A stretch of DNA of 64,000 bases, from positions 62,001 to 126,000 of the forward strand of contig MJAN01000001.1 in the NCBI GenBank assembly GCA_001875255.1, in the 5' to 3' direction. Shown here one piece after another: positions 55,647 through 64,000 of this stretch. How positions within the stretch are numbered: position 1 is the first letter of the stretch; each line of letters starts with the position of its first letter. Under the pieces are notes generated by a model. The model was not told the DNA's origin. It saw only the letters and a list, made by a program, of their open reading frames with translations, and made no database searches. The stretch comes from Candidatus Sabulitectum silens (lineage in GTDB: Bacteria > Fermentibacterota > Fermentibacteria > Fermentibacterales > JCC-6). A program made the translations under genes and the position numbers.

Positions 55647-57011
55647 AGTGAGCACTATACTCGGGCGGGGGACCGTCCTCTTCGTAGATGGCGATATGGA
55701 GCGTGCCTCCAGGCTCAGGGCCGAGGCATCGGCCTCGGTTACAACTGCACGGTGGAACACACGGCGAGAACCGCCCTCAGACGGGTAAAAAGCCGTGCTG
55801 TAAATGTGATAGTAGCCAGCGCCGAACTGACAGACCTTCACATGGACACCTTCCTGGAAGCCCTGTCCAGGGCGAATGTGGACTCCAGTGTGGTCATATA
55901 CGGCAGGAACATCAGTGCCGCCGAGGCCATATCCTGGATGCGGGCCGGGGTGGTGGACATACTCCTTGACCCCTCCGACGGCGAAGCCTTCGGAATGCCC
56001 TGCAAACCTCCTTCGCCAGGTCTTCCCTCAAGCTGATCAACAGAGCATCAAGCTCCGGAGAGGCTGGCCGGAGTGAAAAGTCCGGTGGAGAAATGCTCTA
56101 CAGAAGCAGGTCCATGACCGACCTGATGATAAAGGCCGCCCGGATAGCGCCGGTTAACACCACCGTGCTGCTGTCCGGTGAAAGTGGTACCGGCAAGGAT
56201 GTCCTCGCCAGGGAGATACACGCCTCAGCAGGCGTCCGGGGAACTACATTGCCATTAACTGTGCCGCCATACCTGAAACCCTGCTGGAAAGCGAACTCTT
56301 CGGCCACGAACGTGGAGCCTTCACCGGAGCCGAAAGCCAGCGCCAGGGCAAATTCGAAGCCGCCGACCATGGCACCCTTCTGCTGGACGAGATAGGCGAC
56401 ATGCCTCCGGCAATACAGGCCAAACTCCTTAGGGTCCTGGAGGAGGAAAAGGTCACCAGGCTGGGGGCAACAGGCCAATACCAGTGGATGTGCGGGTGAT
56501 TGCCGCCACGAACCGGGACTTGCTGGAGATGGTTCAGGATGGTTCCTTTCGGGAGGATCTCTATTACAGGCTCAAGGTCATCGAGCTCAATGTCCCGCCC
56601 CTGAGGGCAAGGAAGAGCGACATCCCCCTGCTTGCCATGGCCCTTCTGAGACAGTCAGCGGAAAGGCACCACCTTTCCATGCCCGAAGTGGAGCCCGAGG
56701 TAATTCAACGACTGAAAACATACCGGTGGCCGGGGAATGTAAGGCAACTTAAGAACATGATGGAAAGCCTTCTGATAACATCATCAGGAACCATAACCCT
56801 GGATGACCTCCCCCCGGAGTTGGAACGGGTCAAGGAAGACTACTGCAGCAGTCTTGAGCTCTGCCTTCCAATGGAACTCTCGGAAGTGGAGGAAGAGGTC
56901 GTTAAGAAAACCCTTGACCTTACCGGTGGCAACAGAACGAAAACCGCCTCGCTACTGGGGATAGGGAGAAGAACTCTTCAGCGAAAACTTGAATCATACG
57001 AATCAAAATAG
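55647..57011 (+). CDS. NtrC-type sigma54 activator with degenerate receiver-like domain (frameshifts)
   Basis: [14 protein letters not shown]..., [48 protein letters not shown] (corrected frame), Fis [23 protein letters not shown]. Confidence 0.88.
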
Positions 57012-57032
57012 AACGAACAGGAGGGGGATGGT

Positions 57033-57994
57033 ATGAAAGTAGTCACACAACAGACCATCGGAGCCAAACAGGTCCTCTTTGCGGTGCTGGCGGTTGTGGT
57101 AATCGTCTGGACACTTGCGGGAGGGCCCTTTTACATCGTCGGTCCCGAGGAAGCGGGGGTGATACTCACCTTCGGGAGGTTCACCTCGGTGAACGGGCCG
57201 GGGTTTCACTTCAAGCTTCCCTGGCCTGTGCAGAACGTTATCAAGGCACCTGTGAACGTGGTCCAGAGGATCGAGATAGGTTTCAGATCCTATGAATCCG
57301 GTGGAACCACCCAGTATGTGGGGTTCTCCGACCCGGAAATGCTCCGCGAGGGGCAGATGCTCACCGGCGACGAGAACATCATAAACTGCTCGGTGATCGT
57401 TCAGTACAGGATCAACGATGTGGAAGCGTTCCTTTTTAATGTCCGCGATCCGGAATCCACCCTGCGGGACATCGCCGAAGCAAGCATCAGGCAGGTGATT
57501 GGGGACAACGCCGTGGACGCGGTGCTTACAACGGGGAAACTGGACATACAGACAAGAATTCAGCAGCAGGTCCAGGAAATGGTGTCCGATTACGGCATGG
57601 GTGTTCACATAGTGGCGGTTCAGCTGAAGGACGTCCAGCCCCCTGCCCAGGTCTCCGACGCCTTTAAGGACGTGGCCACCGCCAGAGAGGACATGCAGGC
57701 ATACATCAACGAAGCCGAGGGTTACAGGAACCAGGTTATCCCCGAGCACGGGCAGACTCCGTTACCCTCGTTAACGAGGCCATGGGATACGCCACTGTCA
57801 GGATAAACAGGGCCCAGGGTGCCGCGGAAAGATTCACCGCGGTGGCCGCCGAATACTCGAAAAGCCCCGGCGTGACCTCCGCCAGGCTTCATCTTGAGAT
57901 GCTTCAGAACGTGATGCAGGATGTAAGGCTCACAATAGTAGCCCAGGACGCCGGAGCCCTTACACACTACAACCTGGAAGGGGGTTCGCAATGA
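57033..57994 (+). CDS. hflK: HflK-like SPFH/band-7 protein (frameshift ~57745)
   Basis: GPEEAGVILTFGRFTSVNGPGFHFKLPWPVQNV; IIDCSV-type band-7 core; SDYGMGVHIVAVQLKDVQPP. Confidence 0.92.
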
Positions 57995-59089
57995 GAACTC
58001 CTCCTAAGTTCAAGGGTTGCCTGACCGGTGTGGTGGTCCTTTTCGCCCTGCTGGTATTCTTCGGGGCCTTTTTCACCGTTAAGGAAACCGAACAGGCGGT
58101 TATTCTCCAGCTGGGCAGGCCGGTCAGGGTAATAATCGGAAACAGAACGGAAGCAGAGATGGCGGAACTTGAGGCATGGATGACGGAGAACGCCCCGGGA
58201 GTTTCCCTCAGTTCCGGTGCCGGACTCTACTTCAAGATCCCCTTCCTTCAGCAGCTCCGGTCTTCGACGACAGGCTTCTGGAATACGATGACGCTCCCTC
58301 CGATGTGGTGACCCGTGACAAGAAACACCTCCAGGTGGACTGCTATGCCAGGTGGAGGATAGAAAACCCGCTTCTGTTCCTTCAGAGCGTCCAGACAGAA
58401 TCCGCCGCCATGTCCCGTCTCGACGACGTGATCTACTCCGTTCTCAGGCAGGAGATAGGGCAGAGCGACCTGATACACATCGTCCGTAACACCAACGATC
58501 CAGTTGGTCTGGGAGAGTATGTAACCCTTGTTAACAGTGTTACTTACTCCCAGACAGGGGAAGAACAGATAGTGATGACCGGAACCGGCGAGATAGTCGA
58601 GGTCATCAGACTGGTAAGGGTTCCCGAGGGCCAGGGTCGCGAGGCCCTTCTGACCAGGGTAACGGAGAAGACCCGGGAGCTCACCGATCAGTATGGCATC
58701 CATCTGGTGGATGTAAGGATCAAGAGGGCTGACCTTCCGGCGGCGAATCAGCAGGCGGTATTCGCCAGGATGCAGGCCGAGAGAAACCGTATTTCGACCA
58801 GGTACAGGGCAGAGGGCCACCGAATGGCCCAGGCCATACTGGCTGAAACCGATCTCCGGGTGGACAGCATATACTCCGCCGCGGAAATGAACTCCCTGAG
58901 GATCAGGGGATACGCCGACAGCTCCGCCGCCGCCACCTATGCCGCGGCCTACGAGGCTACCCCGATTTCTACAGGTTCATGCAGTCCATGGAAACCCTGG
59001 AGACCATCATAGGAAGCGATGACGAACTGGTTCTCAGCACCGACGGCATCTTCGCCTACTTCACCTCCAGGGCCGGCGACATGCGGTGA
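57991..59089 (+). CDS. hflC: HflC-like SPFH/band-7 protein (frameshift ~58255)
   Basis: FFTVKETEQAVILQLGRPVRV; YGIHLVDVRIKRADLPAANQQAVFARMQAERNRISTRYRAEG. Confidence 0.93.
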
Positions 59090-59789
59090 ACCATCTCCTT
59101 CTCACCGGTGCCACAGGCGCCTGGGAAGAACGGTCCAACGGGTATTTACACCGACATGGGTCATTCACCCCCGCTCCAGGAGCGGGGGTGACGACCTCAG
59201 GACCGCTTCACCCGGGGATGTTGTTCCTGAAGAGGCCGACTTTGTCCTGAACTGCGCCGCTATGTCCTCCAGAGGCGGCTGTTCCCGTGACTCCTTCTCC
59301 GCCTACGCTCTGAACACCAGATGGCCCGCCAGACTGGCCGGGTTCTGCGCCGCCAGCAACCGCAGGCTGGTACACATATCCACCGATCTGGTCTATTCCG
59401 GGGGGATCCCACCCTACAAGCCCCGTTCACCGGCGGTGCCAAGGTCCCTCTACGGATGGACCAAACTGCTGGGAGACCGGGCAGTCCTTTCCCGGGCCCC
59501 CTCAGCCTGCGTTGTAAGGACCTCGGTTCTCATCGGCACAGCCGGTGCCCCAACCCCCACCTTCACCGAGGACATCCTTTCCGGCAGGGCCACCACCTTC
59601 CATGTTGACAGCTTCCGCAATCACACCGACATCGATGCCCTTGCCTCCTACCTGGAGGGCTGCCTTCTCTCTTCCTCCCGGGCCTTGTCATCGCCGCCGC
59701 CCCTACTCCACCTCCCGTGCCGCCTACGCCTACTCCCTCCTTCACAGGACATCAACCTTGCCTTCTCCTCCGAGGCGATCTCACCCTGA
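59086..59789 (+). CDS. RmlD-like dTDP-4-dehydrorhamnose reductase family SDR (frameshifts)
   Basis: VNHLLLTGATG..., DFVLNCAAM, ALNTRWPARLAGFC, LVHISTDLVYSGG..., SLYGWTKLLGDRAV. Confidence 0.8.
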
Positions 59790-59813
59790 AGCCATCCGTA
59801 AACTTGACAAATA
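59782..59813 (+). repeat. Left 32-bp inverted repeat flanking Y1 transposase gene
   Basis: CACCCTGAAGCCATCCGTAAACTTGACAAATA; matches reverse complement of 60855-60886 at 29/32 positions. Confidence 0.9.
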
Positions 59814-59876
59814 ACTGATTGTGTCGGTTACTCCTTATAGAGATCTTTTTCTCAGGCAAAGAACAAGGAGGAGCCA

Positions 59877-60844
59877 ATGCCCTATGGAAGACGATATGAC
59901 TGGCCGGGGGCCCTTCACCACGTAATGTCAAGGGGGGTTAACGGAATGGAAATACTGAAAAAACAATCCCACAAAACGGAGTTCATCCATCTGATGAACC
60001 GCTATCTACCCGATGCCGGTTTAAAAGTGCATGCATGGGCACTTATGAACAACCACTTTCATCTGCTCACAGAAACCGGGGATGTTCCCTTGAGTGCGGT
60101 TATGCACCGTCTTTTAACCTCGTGGTCCAAACGGTACAACTTCCTGGAAGAGCGCCAGGGCCGTGTGTTTCAGAACAGGTTCAAGTCCATACTCATAGAT
60201 AAGGAGAGCTACTACTTTACAGTAATCGCCTATATAAACCTGAATCCCCTCAGGTCCGGCTATGTGGAAAATGAAAATGATCTTGGGGCCTATCCCTTCG
60301 GCGGACATTCTTACAGCGAAGGGGCCAGGAAGAGGTTCAAATGGGAATACGATATCCATTCCGACAGAGACTATTCAAAGCAATACAGGAAATCCGTTCT
60401 CAGGCAGAAGCTTAAACTGGATGAAACATTCTCTGCTAACACCACCAGCGTGCTTTCCAGGACAGGGTTGAAAAGGGCCCGGCTTTCGACGATGACCATG
60501 TGGAAATTCTCGGGGAGAACGCCTACGCCCTGGATGTGGTGAGATCATCCTCAGACAGAAGGCTTCAACCACTCAGAAACAGGCATGAACAGCACAAAAT
60601 GGCTGAAGCCGCCCTGGGAAAGGTTCAGAAGATCTTTGACCTCCCCCTTCCCGTTATCATGGGCCGAAGCCGCTGCGGCAAAGCTTATCAGGCCAGAAGA
60701 ATGCTTATCAACTACCTCATTCTCTTTTGTGGGTTCAGCTATTCCGATGCGGCAAGGTATCTTGGAAGAACCCGCCAGGCGGTGGCGCATACCTTCAAAA
60801 AAGGGACAAATGGTATCATGCTTAATGCGTTGCAGCAGAAGTGA
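59877..60844 (+). CDS. REP-associated tyrosine (Y1) transposase with DnaA-C-like HTH tail (frameshift ~60490)
   Basis: RYDWPGALHHVMSRGVNG..., AWALMNNHFHLLTET (HUH), GRVFQNRFKSILIDKESYYFTVIAYINLNPLRSG; C-terminal RRMLINYLILFCGFSYSDAARYLGRTRQAVAHTFKK; SD AAGGAGG. Confidence 0.9.
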
Positions 60845-60853
60845 ATACGCAAT

Positions 60854-63679
60854 CTATTTGTCAAATTTACGGATGGCTTTAAGGTGCTGGCCTGTGTATG
60901 AGTGTTCTTTCTCCGCTATTTCTTCCGGGGTACCGGTGGCTATTATTTCTCCGCCGCCGTCGCCTCCGTCGGGGCCAAGGTCTATCACCCAGTCGGCGTT
61001 GGCTATCACATCGCTGTTGTGCTCTATCACAACCACTGTATTCCCGGCGGTTACCAGGCGGTCAAGGACCTTCAGGAGCTTATTGACATCGTGGGGTGAA
61101 GGCCTGTGGTGGGTTCGTCAAGGATGTACATGGTATGTGATGTGGAGGGTCTGGAGAGTTCCTTGGCCAGCTTTACCCTCTGGGCCTCCCCGCCGGAAAG
61201 GGTAGGAGCGGGTTGGCCCAGCTGCATGTAGCCAAGACCCACCTCGTGGACCACCTTCAGAGTGGAATAAATAGAAGGTATCCGCTCGAAAAGCTCCATG
61301 GCGTTCTCGACGGTCATGTTCAGAACTTCGGAGATGTTCTTTTCCCTGAACCTGATCTTAAGCGTTTCCCTGTTGAAACGGTGCCCCTGGCAGGTTTCAC
61401 ACTCAATGAAAACATCGGGCAGGAAGTGCATTTCTATGCGCTTGACACCGGCGCCGCGGCAGTCTTCGCATCTACCGCCCTTGACGTTGAAGCTGAACCT
61501 GCCCGGCTTGTAACCCCTTATCCTTGATTCAGGAAGTTCTGCAAAGAGATTCCTTATGTCGTCAAAGACCTTGGTGTAGGTTGCCGGGTTGGATCGGGGT
61601 GTTCTCCCAATGGGATCCTGGGAGATGTTGATGATCTTATCTATGTGCTGCAGACCCTCGATATCGGCGTAGGGCCCCGGTTTCAGCCTTGAGGCTCCAC
61701 CTATGAGCCTTGAAACCGCCGGGTAGAGAGTCTGGCCTATCAGGGAGCTTTTCCCTGAACCGGATACTCCGGACACCGCCACAAGCCTTCCCAGGGGGAT
61801 GTGCAGGTCTACGGATTTCAGGTTGTGAAGCGAAGCTCCCTTGAGGGAGAGGACAGGGGACTTCTTCCTTCGAGGTTTACCCAGCCTGATTATCTCAAGC
61901 CTTCCCGAGAGATATCCTCCGGTAATGGAAAGGGGATCCTCCATTATCTCGGTGGGGGTTCCCTGGGAGACCAGTTCACCTCCGTGGGACCCGGCCCCGG
62001 GCCGAAGTCTATGATATGATCGGCGCTCATAAGTGTGTCGGTGTCATGCTCTACTATTATTACGGTGTTCCCGATGTTCCGCAGGTGCTCCAGGGTTTTC
62101 AGCAGCCTGGCATTGTCCCTGGGGTGGAGGCCCACGGTTGGCTCATCAAGGACGTAGAGTACACCGGTGAGGCCGCTGCCTATCTGGCTGGCAAGCCTTA
62201 TCCTCTGGGCCTCTCCGCCGGAGAGGGAGGGAGCCGCCCGGTTCAGCGTGAGATAGTGCAGGCCCACATTGCGCAGAAAGCCCAGTCTGGCGGTTATCTC
62301 CTTCAGAAGACGGTGGGCGATGCTTTCCTGGTAGTCGGTGAGTTCCACCGTGCTGAAAAAATTCAGCGCGTCTCCCACGGTCATGTCGGAGATCTCCTGA
62401 ATGCCCTTTCCTCCGATGAGAACCGCCCTGGCCTCCTCCCTGACCCTTGTTCCCTGACATTGATCACAGGTGTATTTCCTGAAGAACCTTTCATAGTACT
62501 TGCGCATGTCGTCGCTGCCGGTCTGATGGTAGAGCCTCTCGATGCGGTTCACTACCCCTTCGAAGGGACCGTTCCAGGCGCCTGAGGAGTTCGAGGTCTT
62601 CCAGTTGATCTTGAATGCCTTTTCGCCGGAACCGTAAAGAATGGTCCTCCGTACCTCTTCGGGCAGCCTGGTCCATGGTGTGTCAAGGTTGAAGTTCATT
62701 TCCAGGCTGAGGGTGCGGAGGGAAGCGGATACCCATCCCTGTGGTATTCCCCAGGGCACTATGGCACCAGCTTTTATGGACATTCCCTGCCGTGGCACGA
62801 TGAGATCGGGATCGACCTTCAGCGTATAGCCCAGGCTGAGCAGGCGGGGCACATACCAAGTGGATTATTGAAACTGAAGAGCTGGGGGGACATTTCCGGC
62901 AGACTTATGCCGCAGTGGACACAGGCATTGTGTTCACTCATCAGGGTGGTTTCGCCGGTATCGGCATTAATCACCGCAATAACTCCATCTCCCAGTTTGG
63001 AAGCCGTTTCAATGGAATCGTTAAGCCTGCTTTCGAGGACATCCCCCGCCACCAGTCTGTCCACAACCACGGAAAGTGAATTGCGTTTCTTCTTATCAAG
63101 GTGTTTTAGCTGGTCTATCTCCATCAGCTCACCGTTGAGGATAACCCTTACGAAACCCTTCTCCCGGATCTCGGAGATAAGGTCTTCGTGTGAACCCTTC
63201 CGGTTGGTGAGTACAGGAGCTGTGATGTAGAGCCTGGTTCCCCCGGGCATGGCCAGGACCTTGTCGGTCATCTGCTGTGTTGTCTGGGTGGTGACCGCCC
63301 GTCCGCAGGAGGGGCAATGGGGTTCGCCTGCCCTCGCCCAGAGGACACGGAGATAGTCCGCTATCTCTGTTACGGTGCCCACGGTGGAGCGGGGATTGTG
63401 GCTTACGGTTTTCTGTTCGATGGAAATGGCGGGAGAAAGCCCTTCGATGGAATCGAAGTCGGGTTTTTCCATCTGACCGAGGAACTGACGGGCATAGGAG
63501 GAGAGTGACTCTATGTAACGCCTCTGCCCCTCAGCGTAGAGGGTATCGAAGGCGAAGGAGCTTTTCCCCGAGCCTGAAACCCCCGAGCACACCACGATGG
63601 CGTCCTTGGGAATTTCCAGCGATACCTCTTTAAGATTGTGCTCTCTGGCTCCTCTGACCGTAATCTTTCCAGCGGACAT
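60854..63679 (-). CDS. uvrA: UvrABC excinuclease subunit A (multiple frameshifts)
   Basis: [100 protein letters not shown]. Confidence 0.97.
60855..60886 (-). repeat. Right 32-bp inverted repeat, overlapping the uvrA 3' end
   Basis: Minus strand CACCTTAAAGCCATCCGTAAATTTGACAAATA. Confidence 0.9.
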
Positions 63680-63941
63680 TTTCCTCCAGCCGTTGAAATT
63701 TAGCCCTTAATATAATGGGAATGGGAATTTCCATGCATGTGTGTGCCACAATAGCACCTTTGTACGGGCCTTCACTGGGAAAATGGAGATAGGCAAGACG
63801 CAAAGCATTGTATGGCATGCCAATAGGCGAAATGAACCCAATGGCAAGACATTTGCTTAGAAGATAAATGCGATAAGTGAAATCGCCGATTTGAAACAAA
63901 TGAATAAATATAAATGACAATAATATTGAAGGAGGTAGATA

Positions 63942-64000
63942 ATGGGAAAGGTAATAGGAATCGACCTGGGTACAACGAACTCCTGCGTCGCCGTCATGGA
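63942..64000 (+). CDS. dnaK: Chaperone DnaK, N-terminus (runs off window)
   Basis: MGKVIGIDLGTTNSCVAVM after GGAGG. Confidence 0.95.
   Translation, partial: MGKVIGIDLGTTNSCVAVM

Larger units (their letters stand above)
59782..60886 (+). mobile_element. Candidate ~1.1-kb element: inverted repeats plus REP-associated-type tyrosine transposase
   Basis: Near-identical 32-bp inverted repeats enclosing a Y1 transposase gene. Confidence 0.6.

Noticed and set aside
59790-59814. RmlD-like gene ending ...EAIRKLDK in the repeat
   Set aside because: Codon third positions before this favour the frame ending at TGA 59787-59789, so the shared C-terminal peptide with UvrA is probably fortuitous for this gene.
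1-64000. CRISPR arrays, rRNA and tRNA genes, prophage modules
   Set aside because: No spaced direct repeats, no tRNA/rRNA-like sequence and no phage structural genes recognised while reading both strands.

Overview
High-GC bacterial chromosomal window, almost fully coding, taxon not assigned. Left third: a surface-polysaccharide locus (Wzz-like protein, DegT aminotransferase, WbaP-type sugar-phosphate transferase, B12/radical-SAM protein, several GT4/GT2 glycosyltransferases, a zinc-ribbon rhamnose-epimerase-like SDR, MurJ/Wzx-type flippase). Further right: housekeeping and stress genes (serS, dgkA, a GreA fusion, Rrf2-ferredoxin-hcp operon, rmuC, argF, rsgA, eno, hflKC, uvrA, start of dnaK), a heterodimeric ABC exporter beside an M29 aminopeptidase, a TPP-riboswitch-controlled thiM-thiE pair, a Phd/VapC toxin-antitoxin pair, HD-GYP and sigma54 regulators, a second glycan cluster with a NodU-type carbamoyltransferase, and a REP-type (Y1) transposase gene. 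Most striking: (1) a secreted protein with about 12 degenerate ~26-residue D-x-x-G-x-D-x-[YF]...Q-G repeats followed by HEAT-like repeats (39.4-41.75 kb); (2) a 32-bp imperfect inverted repeat (29/32 by eye) bracketing the Y1 transposase gene, with the stop codons of both flanking genes inside the repeats; (3) a class-A beta-lactamase-like protein apparently lacking its catalytic motifs; (4) an NtrC-type regulator whose receiver appears to lack the phospho-acceptor Asp; (5) a TPP riboswitch whose P1 abuts the thiM start codon. More than half of the genes, including essential ones (serS, uvrA, rsgA), are broken by single-base frameshifts, most likely sequencing indels, so many CDS coordinates below are composites across frames.
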